Shown: positions 43,946 through 51,298 of the stretch, in pieces | How the letters are laid out: every line of letters begins with the position of its first letter | How positions within the stretch are numbered: position 1 is the first letter of the stretch | Source of the DNA: Cellulomonas sp. P24 | GTDB taxonomy: Bacteria > Actinomycetota > Actinomycetes > Actinomycetales > Cellulomonadaceae | Reading direction: 5' to 3' | Length of the DNA stretch: 64,000 nt | Assembly: GCF_024704385.1 (NCBI RefSeq) | Contig: NZ_JAJDFX010000002.1 | Coordinates: forward strand, 558,001-622,000 | Translations under genes and position numbers: made by a program | The notes under the pieces: model-generated | Seen by the model: the letters and a program-made list of their open reading frames with translations, nothing else | Databases searched by the model: none | What the model was told of the DNA's origin: nothing

Positions 43946-44045
43946 TGCGTGCGGAGTCTATCGGCTGCCCCGGGCGGTGCGGCCGCGTCGCCACGACGGC
44001 TCGGCGGACCAGGTAGCATTGCCCGCTGTCCGGCTCGCCGGGCAC

Positions 44046-44119
44046 GCGGGTGTAGCTCAATGGTAGAGCCCCAGTCTTCCAAACTGGCTACGGGAGTTCG
44101 ATTCTCCTCACCCGCTCCA
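44046..44119 (+). tRNA. tRNA-Gly (TCC)
   Basis: Acceptor GCGGGTG pairs with CACCCGC, D-loop has AATGGTAGAG, anticodon stem CCAGT/ACTGG holds loop CTTCCAA with anticodon TCC (44078-44080), and the T-arm is GGAGTTCGATTCTCC. The discriminator is T and CCA is encoded at 44117-44119. Confidence 0.96.
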
Positions 44120-44209
44120 TCACCTGGCCGCAGCGCTGCCGCTCAGGCGGTTCAGCCCGCGCCACGTCGCCGGCCGGAACCGACGCCGGCCCCACGCCAC
44201 CGAGGCTCC

Positions 44210-44701
44210 TCAGCCGACCGGCACCCGTCCCCGTGCTGCCTCGGGCACGCGCATCGTGCCGAGGGACACCCCGATCCCGTACGTGAGGAAGTGGTCCTCC
44301 GGCGTGATCTCGATGATCGCGCTCGACGAGCGGCGGTTCGGCGGGAGCAGCCCGGACAACCGGTCCAGCACCACGCCCATCGCCGGGTCGTCCGCGGGGT
44401 GCACACTCGCCGTGCCGTGGAACGAGATGGTCGCCGGCGGGATCGGGAAGAGCAGCGACAGCAGCCCTCCGCGTCGCACCAGGACCGTCATCGAGACGCG
44501 TCCGTCGGCCCGGATGTGCCGGTCCTTCCAGGTGCCCGGCGCGATGGCGACGTACAGGCGTCGGTCGATCGAGCGGTAGACGACGCCGCTCGTGCGGGGC
44601 GCACCGTCCGGGGTGACATGACCCAGCACGGCGTTCGACGCCCTGGCGATCGTGTCCCAGACCTGCTCGGTGCTCACGTTCGGGGTGCTCGCTTCGGTCA
44701 T
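44210..44701 (-). CDS. Pyridoxamine 5'-phosphate oxidase-like (PPOX) flavin/F420 protein
   Basis: A 163-residue split-barrel protein. GHVTPDGAPRTSGVVYRSIDRRLYVAIA followed by TWKDRHIRADGRVSMTV resembles the PPOX family that binds FMN, F420 or haem. It starts MTEASTPNVS at 44701. The cofactor cannot be told by eye; with F420 genes nearby F420 is possible. It is divergent from the cys leader region. Confidence 0.7.
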   Translation of the reverse strand: MTEASTPNVSTEQVWDTIARASNAVLGHVTPDGAPRTSGVVYRSIDRRLYVAIAPGTWKDRHIRADGRVSMTVLVRRGGLLSLLFPIPPATISFHGTASVHPADDPAMGVVLDRLSGLLPPNRRSSSAIIEITPEDHFLTYGIGVSLGTMRVPEAARGRVPVG

Positions 44702-44774
44702 GTCCCAGGATTATTCCGCACGAGCCCGCGGGGCGAGGGACCATGGTCGCCCCAGAGAGGATGTCCACCAGTCG

Positions 44775-44823
44775 GGAGGAATCCTCCACAGCCTTTGCGT
44801 GTTAGGTACACCAGAGCTAGCGT
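44775..44823 (+). promoter_or_regulatory. Probable cysK-cysE promoter with palindrome
   Basis: TTGCGT (44795-44800) and TAGCGT (44818-44823) are spaced by 17 bases, giving a transcript start near 44830. Just upstream GGAGGA-A-TCCTCC (44775-44787) is an inverted repeat that may be an operator. The leader peptide starts about 30 bases after the predicted transcript start. Confidence 0.5.
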
Positions 44824-44860
44824 CATGCCGACGCTGGCCCGATCTGAGGAAGGACGCGCG

Positions 44861-44941
44861 ATGCCCCGCACCTGCTCGCCGTCCGTGCGCAGCGGTTCGT
44901 CGACGGCACACGTCCTGATCTCCACGTGTTGCTGTCGGTAG
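44861..44941 (+). CDS. Poly-cysteine leader peptide (26 aa) of the cys operon
   Basis: A short ORF from ATG 44861 to TAG 44939-44941 encodes 26 residues, MPRTCSPSVRSGSSTAHVLI then STCCCR, with three consecutive Cys codons (TGT TGC TGT, 44927-44935) near the end. GAGGAAGGA at 44846-44854 is a strong ribosome-binding site. It resembles the actinobacterial polycysteine leader ORFs that sense cysteine through ribosome stalling. It precedes cysK by 147 bases. Translation is inferred, not shown. Confidence 0.8.
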   Translation: MPRTCSPSVRSGSSTAHVLISTCCCR

Positions 44942-45034
44942 AGCGCTGACGCGGCCCTGTCGGTCGCCGCAGCGGAGCGCCGCGCGCGCTCTGCCAGCGC
45001 TCGCCCCGGCCCTCGCCGGCCCGACCACGGCGAG
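44941..45034 (+). promoter_or_regulatory. Putative cysteine-responsive attenuator
   Basis: GAGCGCTG (44941-44948), starting at the last base of the leader stop codon, is exactly complementary to CAGCGCTC (44995-45002). The latter overlaps CTCGCC (45000-45005), which can instead pair with GGCGAG (45029-45034), supported by CCGGC/GCCGG inside. The two hairpins are mutually exclusive, and a ribosome stalled at the Cys codons would cover the first arm. Function is inference. Confidence 0.5.
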
Positions 45035-45088
45035 ACCTCCCCGCACACCACAGGGCCCCGATCGGCCCGCTCCCAGACGAGGACTCTC

Positions 45089-46024
45089 ATGGCACGCATC
45101 TACGAGAACGCGACGCAGCTCATCGGCAACACTCCCCTGGTCCGCATCAACAAGCTGACCGCCGGGTCGACCGCGACGGTCGTCGCGAAGCTCGAGTTCT
45201 ACAACCCCGCCAACTCGGTCAAGGACCGCATCGGTGTCGCGATCATCGACGCCGCCGAGGCGTCCGGCGAGCTCACGCCCGGTGGCACCGTCGTCGAGGC
45301 GACCAGCGGCAACACCGGGATCGCACTCGCGTTCGTCGGTGCGGCACGCGGCTACCACGTCGTGCTGACGATGCCCGAGTCGATGTCGAAGGAGCGGCGC
45401 GCCCTGCTCCGCGCATTCGGCGCCGAGCTGATCCTCACCCCGGCGGCACTCGGGATGAAGGGCGCCGTGGACGAGGCCGACCGGATCGCCGCCGAGCGTC
45501 CCGGCTCGGTCCTCGCGCGCCAGTTCGCGAACAAGGCGAACCCGGAGATCCACCGCCGCACCACGGCCGAGGAGATCTGGGCGGACACCGACGGCGAGGT
45601 CGACATCGTCGTCGCCGGCATCGGGACGGGCGGCACGATCACCGGCGTCGGTCAGGTGCTCAAGGAGCGCAAGCCGAGCGTCCAGATCGTCGGCGTGGAG
45701 CCGGCCGAGTCGCCGATCCTCAACGGCGGCGCGCCCGGTCCGCACAAGATCCAGGGCATCGGGGCGAACTTCATCCCGGAGATCCTCGACACGACGATCT
45801 ACGACGAGATCATCGACATCGACGGTGACACGGCCGTCGCTGTCGCCCGGCGGGCCGCCAAGGAGGAGGGCCTGCTGGTCGGCATCTCCTCCGGCGCGGC
45901 GCTCCAGGCCGCGATGCAGCTCGCGGCCCGGCCGGAGAACGCCGGGAAGCTGATCGTCGTGATCATCCCGTCCTTCGGCGAGCGGTACCTGTCCTCCGTC
46001 CTCTACGCCGACCTGATGGACTGA
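45089..46024 (+). CDS. cysK: Cysteine synthase A (O-acetylserine sulfhydrylase)
   Basis: PLP enzyme making cysteine from O-acetylserine and sulfide. The 311-residue protein has the PLP lysine in [11 protein letters not shown] (K45), the substrate loop [12 protein letters not shown], and the phosphate loop [14 protein letters not shown]; it ends [21 protein letters not shown] lies before ATG 45089. It is followed by cysE 7 bases downstream and preceded by the poly-Cys leader. Confidence 0.97.
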   Translation: MARIYENATQLIGNTPLVRINKLTAGSTATVVAKLEFYNPANSVKDRIGVAIIDAAEASGELTPGGTVVEATSGNTGIALAFVGAARGYHVVLTMPESMSKERRALLRAFGAELILTPAALGMKGAVDEADRIAAERPGSVLARQFANKANPEIHRRTTAEEIWADTDGEVDIVVAGIGTGGTITGVGQVLKERKPSVQIVGVEPAESPILNGGAPGPHKIQGIGANFIPEILDTTIYDEIIDIDGDTAVAVARRAAKEEGLLVGISSGAALQAAMQLAARPENAGKLIVVIIPSFGERYLSSVLYADLMD

Positions 46025-46031
46025 GCTTCCG

Positions 46032-46616
46032 ATGAGCGGTGTGCGCGCGTTCTGGTCCGTCCTCAAGGACGACCTCGAGGTGGCTCGGCAACGGGACCCT
46101 GCCGCCAGGTCACGGATCGAGGTGGCGCTCGCGTACCCGGGCGTCCACGCGGTGTGGGCCTACCGGCTCGCCCACCGCATGTGGCGCGAACCCGGGCTGC
46201 GGCTGCCCGCCCGCCTGCTCTCGCAGGCGACGCGGGCCGCCACCGGGATCGAGATCCACCCGGGTGCACGGCTCGGCCACCGGCTGTTCATCGACCACGG
46301 CATGGGCGTGGTGATCGGCGAGACCGCCGAGGTCGGCGACGACGTCGTGCTGTTCCACGGCTCGACGCTCGGCGGCCGGTCGATGCGTCACGGGAAGCGG
46401 CACCCCACCCTCGGAGACGGTGTGGTGGTCGGCGCGGGGGCGAAGATCCTGGGGCCCGTGTGGATCGGCTCGAACGCCCAGATCGGCGCGAATGCGGTGG
46501 TCGTCAAGGACGTCCCGGCTGGAGCGGTCGCGGTCGGCGTGCCTGCCCAGATCCGCCTCCGGGCCGAGGTCCGGAACTGGGACGTGGAGATCGACGACCC
46601 GGCCATCTACATCTGA
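46032..46616 (+). CDS. cysE: Serine O-acetyltransferase
   Basis: Makes O-acetylserine for CysK. The 194-residue protein has an N-terminal helical part ([20 protein letters not shown]) and a left-handed beta-helix of hexapeptide repeats ([37 protein letters not shown]), with catalytic His in FIDHG. It is the short form of the enzyme that lacks a long N-terminal extension. It follows cysK in the same operon and ends before a strong terminator. Confidence 0.95.
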   Translation: MSGVRAFWSVLKDDLEVARQRDPAARSRIEVALAYPGVHAVWAYRLAHRMWREPGLRLPARLLSQATRAATGIEIHPGARLGHRLFIDHGMGVVIGETAEVGDDVVLFHGSTLGGRSMRHGKRHPTLGDGVVVGAGAKILGPVWIGSNAQIGANAVVVKDVPAGAVAVGVPAQIRLRAEVRNWDVEIDDPAIYI

Positions 46617-46621
46617 CCGAG

Positions 46622-46650
46622 GCGGCTCGGTCCCGACGGGACCGAGCCGC
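46622..46650. terminator. 13-bp hairpin terminator after cysE
   Basis: GCGGCTCGGTCCC (46622-46634) pairs perfectly with GGGACCGAGCCGC (46638-46650) around GAC, just 5 bases after the cysE stop. Confidence 0.85.
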
Positions 46651-46725
46651 TCGCGTCTGAGATGAGCCCTCGTCTGAGATGATCACGCGGTGCACGACGA
46701 CGGCGTCGCGCAGCAGGGAGTGACG

Positions 46726-47754
46726 ATGCGCCTCGGCTACCACACGGGCTACTGGTCGGCCGGTCCACCGCCCGGGGCACAGGAGGCCGTCCTGGCCGCC
46801 GAGAGCCTCGGGTTCGACTCGGTGTGGACCGCCGAGGCGTACGGCTCCGATGCGTTGACACCGCTCGCGTGGTGGGGTGCACGGACCACGACGGTGCGGC
46901 TCGGTACGGCGATCGTCCAGATGTCGGCACGCACCCCCACCGCGACGGCCATGGCGGCCCTGACCCTCGACCATCTCTCCGGGGGACGGTTCGTGCTCGG
47001 CCTCGGCGTCTCCGGACCCCAGGTCGTGGAGGGGTGGTACGGGCAGCCCTACCCGCGACCGCTCGCACGCACGCGTGAGTACGTCCAGGTGGTCCGTCAG
47101 GTCCTGGCACGCGACCGTCCGGTCACGATCGACGGCGACTTCTACCAGCTGCCGCTGCGGGGCGGCACGGGACTGGGCAAGGCGCTGCGGTCCACGGTCC
47201 ACCCCCTGCGACCGGACCTGCCGATCCACCTCGCAGCCGAGGGTCCGAAGAACGTCGCGCTGTCCGCCGAGATCGCCGACGGGTGGCTGCCGCTGTTCTA
47301 CTCCCCCCGGATGGACGCGACGTACCGTGAGCTGCTCGCCGACGGGTTCGCCCGCCGCGACCCGGCCCTCGCGCCGCCCGAGGCGTTCGAGGTGAGCGCG
47401 ACGGTCCCCGTCGTGGTCGACGACGACGTCGAGGCAGCCGCCGACGTCGTCCGCCCCTTCATCGCGCTGTACGTCGGCGGGATGGGGGCACGCGAGGCGA
47501 ACTTCCACCGCGACGTCCTCGTCCGGCTCGGGTACGGCGAGGCGTGCGACGAGATCCAGGACCACTACCTGGCGGGGCGGCGAGACCAGGCGGTGCGGGC
47601 CGTCCCGCGGGAACTCGTCGACGACGTCGCTCTCGTCGGACCGGTCGAGAAGATCCGTCGTGAGGCCGCAGTCTGGCGTTCGACGGCGATCACGACTCTC
47701 GTCGTCCAGTGCGACCCGCGCCTGCTCCCTGTGGTCGCGCGCGCACTGTCCTGA
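46726..47754 (+). CDS. LLM class F420-dependent oxidoreductase
   Basis: A 342-residue TIM-barrel protein of the luciferase-like family. LGYHTGYWSAGPPPGAQE at the start, then AAESLGFDSVWTAEAYGSDA, RLGTAIVQMSARTPTATAM and GRFVLGLGVSGPQVVEGWYG are typical of F420-dependent members. The substrate is unknown. ATG 46726 follows AGGGAG at 46715-46720; an earlier in-frame start at 46690 is less likely. It converges with the alkyltransferase-like gene over only five bases. Confidence 0.85.
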   Translation: MRLGYHTGYWSAGPPPGAQEAVLAAESLGFDSVWTAEAYGSDALTPLAWWGARTTTVRLGTAIVQMSARTPTATAMAALTLDHLSGGRFVLGLGVSGPQVVEGWYGQPYPRPLARTREYVQVVRQVLARDRPVTIDGDFYQLPLRGGTGLGKALRSTVHPLRPDLPIHLAAEGPKNVALSAEIADGWLPLFYSPRMDATYRELLADGFARRDPALAPPEAFEVSATVPVVVDDDVEAAADVVRPFIALYVGGMGAREANFHRDVLVRLGYGEACDEIQDHYLAGRRDQAVRAVPRELVDDVALVGPVEKIRREAAVWRSTAITTLVVQCDPRLLPVVARALS

Positions 47755-47759
47755 GCGGG

Positions 47760-48158
47760 TCACGCAGTCGCGGGGTCCCTGCCATCCGTGCCGCCCGGCC
47801 CGGCGCTGCCGACCGCTCCGACGTCCGGGTCGCTGCCGGGCCACCAGATCGCCGCGCGCACCGCGACCCGGTCCCCGGAGGCCCTGACGGTGACCCCTTC
47901 GGCGCGCAGCCGTTCCAGCGCCTCGGCGCGCAGCCACGCGGGCGGGCAACCCGAGGCGTTGACCACCCGCCACCACGGCACGCCGCCCCCGGAGTGCGCC
48001 ATCACCTGACCGACCTGGCGCGGGCCTCCGTGCGGGGTGCGTCCGAGGGCCACGAGACCGTCGGCTACGACCTCCGCGATCAGCCCGTAGGTCATGACCC
48101 GGCCCGCCGGGATCGTGCGCACGACGTCCAGCACTCGTTCCGCGTAGTCGTCGTCCAT
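47760..48158 (-). CDS. Alkyltransferase-like protein (ATL, MGMT fold without active Cys)
   Basis: A 132-residue protein with the O6-methylguanine-DNA methyltransferase DNA-binding domain: VLDVVRTIPAGRVMTYGLIA, GGPRQVGQVM, and PWWRVVNASG where MGMT has PCHRVV. The active cysteine is Trp, so it should bind alkylated guanine and recruit nucleotide excision repair rather than demethylate. ATG 48158 has a GGGAG site. The last 25 residues are Gly/Asp-rich and not conserved. Confidence 0.85.
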   Translation of the reverse strand: MDDDYAERVLDVVRTIPAGRVMTYGLIAEVVADGLVALGRTPHGGPRQVGQVMAHSGGGVPWWRVVNASGCPPAWLRAEALERLRAEGVTVRASGDRVAVRAAIWWPGSDPDVGAVGSAGPGGTDGRDPATA

Positions 48159-48168
48159 CCCGTCTCCC

Positions 48169-49266
48169 TCAGTCGCGGTGCACCAGCACGAGAGCGCGGT
48201 CATCGCTCTCGGCCGCCTGGACACCCGCCATGACGGCCTCGGCGTCGCCGCGCCCGGTGGCCACGACCCGCTCGACCACGCCCATGAGCCGATCGATCCC
48301 CAGGTCGAGGTCGTAGCCGGGGGCCTCGACCAGGCCGTCGGTGTAGAGGACAAGCGTGTCCCCGTGGTCCAGCGACCCGACGTGCGTCAGGAAGGACAGG
48401 CCCCGGATCACCCCGAGTGCCGGTCCCCCGAGCGTGTCGAGGATCTCCTGCGAGCCCGACCCCGCATGGACGTGGATCGCCGGAGGGTGACCGGCGGTCG
48501 AGATCCAGAACTGGCCGGTGTCGAGCCGCACCGCGACGTGCACCGCGGTCGCGAAGCCCTCGTCCCACGCCTGTTCGAGGAGGTACCGGTTCGCGGCGGT
48601 GAGGAACTCCTCTCGCGGCATCGCACCGAGGAGCCCTCCGAACGCCCCCGACAGCAGCAGGGAGCGGACACCGGCCTCCTGTCCCTTCCCGGAGACGTCG
48701 ACCAGGACGATCTCGAGCAGCTGTCCGCGCTCGCCGCGCGCCGCGACCATGAAGTCCCCGGAGAACGCCTCGGCGTGCGCCGACCGGACTGCGGTGTCGA
48801 CCCGCCACCCCGGGGGCAGGGCAGGCACCCTCCCGTACGCCGCCAACCGGTCCCGGAGGTCGACCAGCATCAGCTCCCCCGGCGCGCCCTGGAGCCCGAG
48901 GCCCTCCCGCTGGGCGGCGAACAGGACGAGCGCGACGAGCGAGACCCCGATCACGATGAGGGTGCCGGGCACGATCTGCGTCCAGGTCGTGAGCTGCATG
49001 ACGAGCAGCTCCAGGATGATCGTCATCGCGAGGACCAGGACACCGGCCAGCCGGAGCAGGAACGCACCCAGGAGGCCGATCAGCAGGAACAAGGACGGGG
49101 TGACCCAGGTCGGGTCGAGAATCGTGCCGACCGAGGCGAGAACGGTGAGGACGACGAGGTCGAGCACGATGAGCGGTTGCGACGTCCGACCCCACCGCCG
49201 CGGCAGCAACGACCGCCGCTGCGCGTCGGCGTTCGACCGCGCGCGACCGGTCGCCTGGGTGCTCAC
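48169..49266 (-). CDS. Membrane-associated SpoIIE/RsbU-type PP2C phosphatase
   Basis: A 365-residue protein with about four N-terminal hydrophobic helices (LIVLDLVVLTVLASVG, LFLLIGLLGAFLLRLAGVLVLA, ILELLVMQL, LIVIGVSLVALVLFA) and a C-terminal PP2C-type phosphatase domain: FSGDFMVAARG, VLVDVSGKGQEAGVRS, STAGHPPAI, LVLYTDGLVEA. It probably dephosphorylates an anti-anti-sigma factor. No such partner is in the window. GTG 49266 starts it, divergent from the Eis-like gene. Confidence 0.85.
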   Translation of the reverse strand: MSTQATGRARSNADAQRRSLLPRRWGRTSQPLIVLDLVVLTVLASVGTILDPTWVTPSLFLLIGLLGAFLLRLAGVLVLAMTIILELLVMQLTTWTQIVPGTLIVIGVSLVALVLFAAQREGLGLQGAPGELMLVDLRDRLAAYGRVPALPPGWRVDTAVRSAHAEAFSGDFMVAARGERGQLLEIVLVDVSGKGQEAGVRSLLLSGAFGGLLGAMPREEFLTAANRYLLEQAWDEGFATAVHVAVRLDTGQFWISTAGHPPAIHVHAGSGSQEILDTLGGPALGVIRGLSFLTHVGSLDHGDTLVLYTDGLVEAPGYDLDLGIDRLMGVVERVVATGRGDAEAVMAGVQAAESDDRALVLVHRD

Positions 49267-49389
49267 TTCGCGAGGTTACCGTCCGGGACGGACACCGAGC
49301 CGTCGATTGCGTTCGCACCACCCCGCAGGTCGCCCACATGGCCGTACAAATCGGGTGACGCAGGTCCTGTCGCACGACACCATGACCTC

Positions 49390-50676
49390 ATGAGCAGCGG
49401 CGCACCGCAGTACCGCACGGTCGGCCTCGACGACACGCGCCGGGCGGAGGTGATCGATCTCGACACCTGGGCGTTCCCGTCGTCGGTCCCACCGGATCTC
49501 TCGCTCCCCCTCCCGCTGACCTGGGACCGCACCGTCGGTGTCGAGGACCCGGACGGCAACCTCGTCGCGCTGCACTCGTCGTACCCGTTCTCGCGCTTCC
49601 CCGTCCCCGGGGCGCGGCTGGCGGTCGCCGGTCTCACCTGGGTGGGCGTGCACCCCCAGCACCGTCGCCGGGGGCTCCTGACGTCGATGATCCATCGCCA
49701 CGTCGACGACTGCCGCACCCGCGGGGAGGCGGTCTCTGCGCTCTTCGCCGCCGAGATGCCGATCTACGGCAGGTTCGGGTACGGGCTCGCCGCGCAGGGG
49801 GTCCGGATGACCCTGCCCCGGGGCGCGGCGCTGCGCGACGTCGAGGGCACCGACGCCGTCGAGCTGACGATCGAGCACGCCGTCCACGCCCGGCACGCCG
49901 ATCTCGTTGCGACCGTCCACGACGCGGCCGGCATCCGGCCGGGCTGGGCCACGCGCGAGACCCCCGAGCTCCGGGAGGTCTTCCTGTCGGACCCGCCACA
50001 GGCGCGCGCCGGCGCGGAGTCCGCCAGGATCGTCGTCGCCAGGGTCGCGGGTGAACCCCGCGGCTACGCGCTGTTCCGGCGTGTGGACCAGTGGGAACCC
50101 GGCGGCCCTCGCGGTGTCGTCAAGGTCCGTGAGCTGGTCGCCCTCGACGCCGCGGTCGCCCGCGCACTCTGGGGTGTCCTCGTCGACCTCGACCTCATGG
50201 CCACGATCGAGACCCCGGTCCTCGCTCCCGACGACGCGATCCTGCACCTGCTGGTCGACCCCCGCGCGGGTGTCCCCCGGCTCGTGGACAACGTCTGGGT
50301 CCGGCTCGTCGACGTGCCGACCGCCCTGACGGCCCGCCGGTATGCCGCTCCGGTCGATGTCGTGCTCGAGGTGACCGACACCCTCGTGCCCGAGAACGCC
50401 GGGCGATGGCGGCTCACCGCGGGTCCGTCGGCGGGTGACGGCGGGTCGCCGAACGCCGACGGGCACGGGTCGCACCCCGCGCACGTGAGCCGGACGCTCG
50501 ATGCCGCCGACCTACGCCTCGACGTGCGCGAGCTCGGGGCGGTCTACCTCGGCGGCGTCTCGCTCGCCGCGCTCGCGACCGCCGGGCTGGTCCACGAGCA
50601 CACCCCGGGCGCCCTCGCCCGCACCGCGACGGCGTTCTCGTGGCCGATCGCCCCGGTGTGCAGCTGGGAGTTCTAA
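49390..50676 (+). CDS. GNAT-family N-acetyltransferase, Eis-like
   Basis: A 428-residue protein with a GNAT domain (AGLTWVGVHPQHRRRGLLTSM, the acetyl-CoA loop Q/RxxGxG/A type) followed by a second GNAT-like domain and a SCP2-like C-terminal domain, the three-domain layout of Eis. The end PVCSWEF gives a C-terminal Phe carboxylate used as base in Eis. It may acetylate aminoglycosides or lysines; substrate is not known. ATG 49390 is preferred to the much longer open frame from 48178, which overlaps the phosphatase antisense. Confidence 0.85.
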   Translation: MSSGAPQYRTVGLDDTRRAEVIDLDTWAFPSSVPPDLSLPLPLTWDRTVGVEDPDGNLVALHSSYPFSRFPVPGARLAVAGLTWVGVHPQHRRRGLLTSMIHRHVDDCRTRGEAVSALFAAEMPIYGRFGYGLAAQGVRMTLPRGAALRDVEGTDAVELTIEHAVHARHADLVATVHDAAGIRPGWATRETPELREVFLSDPPQARAGAESARIVVARVAGEPRGYALFRRVDQWEPGGPRGVVKVRELVALDAAVARALWGVLVDLDLMATIETPVLAPDDAILHLLVDPRAGVPRLVDNVWVRLVDVPTALTARRYAAPVDVVLEVTDTLVPENAGRWRLTAGPSAGDGGSPNADGHGSHPAHVSRTLDAADLRLDVRELGAVYLGGVSLAALATAGLVHEHTPGALARTATAFSWPIAPVCSWEF

Positions 50677-50677
50677 G

Positions 50678-50715
50678 GGCACGTGTTCTGACGGCACGTG
50701 TCCTGACGGCACGTC
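50678..50715. repeat. 15-bp tandem repeat after the Eis-like gene
   Basis: GGCACGTGTTCTGAC (50678-50692) and GGCACGTGTCCTGAC (50693-50707) are near-identical copies, followed by a partial third GGCACGTC (50708-50715). They directly follow the stop codon. Function is unknown. Confidence 0.75.
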
Positions 50716-50808
50716 GACGGCGCACGAACAGCAGGACGTCAGCCTGCCGCCGGCAGGTCCAGCAGGTGCGGCGTCACGGGAACGACCGTGGCGCCGCAAC
50801 CTCCCGGT

Positions 50809-51261
50809 TCAGTCGCGATCGGCCTCGTAGGCCGTGAGCAGGTCGATCCGCCGCTGGTGACGCGGGTCCTCGGAGAACGGCTCGGCGAGGAACGCCTCCA
50901 CGAGCTCGATCGCCTCGTCCACGGTGTGCTGGCGGGCGCCGATCGCGACGACGTTCGCGTCGTTGTGCGCGCGCCCGAGCCGCGCGGTGTCCTCGTTCCA
51001 GGCGAGAGCGGCGCGGACGCCGACGACCTTGTTGGCCGCGATCTGCTCGCCGTTGCCGGACCCGCCGATCACGATGCCGAGGCTGCCTGGCTCCGCGACG
51101 ACGGCCTCACCGGCCGCGAAGCACATCGGCGGGTAGTCGTCCTGGGCGTCGTACGAGTCCGCTCCGTGGTCGACGACCTCGTGCCCGGCAGAACGAAGGT
51201 GCACCACCAACGAGCTCTTGAGCTCGAATCCGGCATGGTCCGAGGCGATGTGAATGCGCAT
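50809..51261 (-). CDS. rpiB: Ribose-5-phosphate isomerase B
   Basis: Interconverts ribulose- and ribose-5-phosphate. The 150-residue protein begins MRIHIASDHAGFELKSSLV and has GGSGNGEQIAANKVVGVRAA, the actinobacterial form with Ser where E. coli RpiB has Cys, then RAHNDANVVAIGAR. ATG 51261 is favoured over 51279 because the family starts MRIHIASDH. It is divergent from the peptidase gene. Confidence 0.93.
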   Translation of the reverse strand: MRIHIASDHAGFELKSSLVVHLRSAGHEVVDHGADSYDAQDDYPPMCFAAGEAVVAEPGSLGIVIGGSGNGEQIAANKVVGVRAALAWNEDTARLGRAHNDANVVAIGARQHTVDEAIELVEAFLAEPFSEDPRHQRRIDLLTAYEADRD

Positions 51262-51298
51262 GTCACCATCCTGCCGCACTCTGGCCTAGCCTGACCCG

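Noticed and set aside
42410-44941. 843-residue plus-strand frame across tig, two tRNAs and the cys leader
   Set aside because: It runs antisense through tig and across both tRNAs; only its last 26 codons coincide with the leader ORF, which has its own ribosome-binding site.
48178-49389. Extended N-terminus of the Eis-like gene
   Set aside because: It is antisense to the SpoIIE-type phosphatase gene and has no acetyltransferase similarity.
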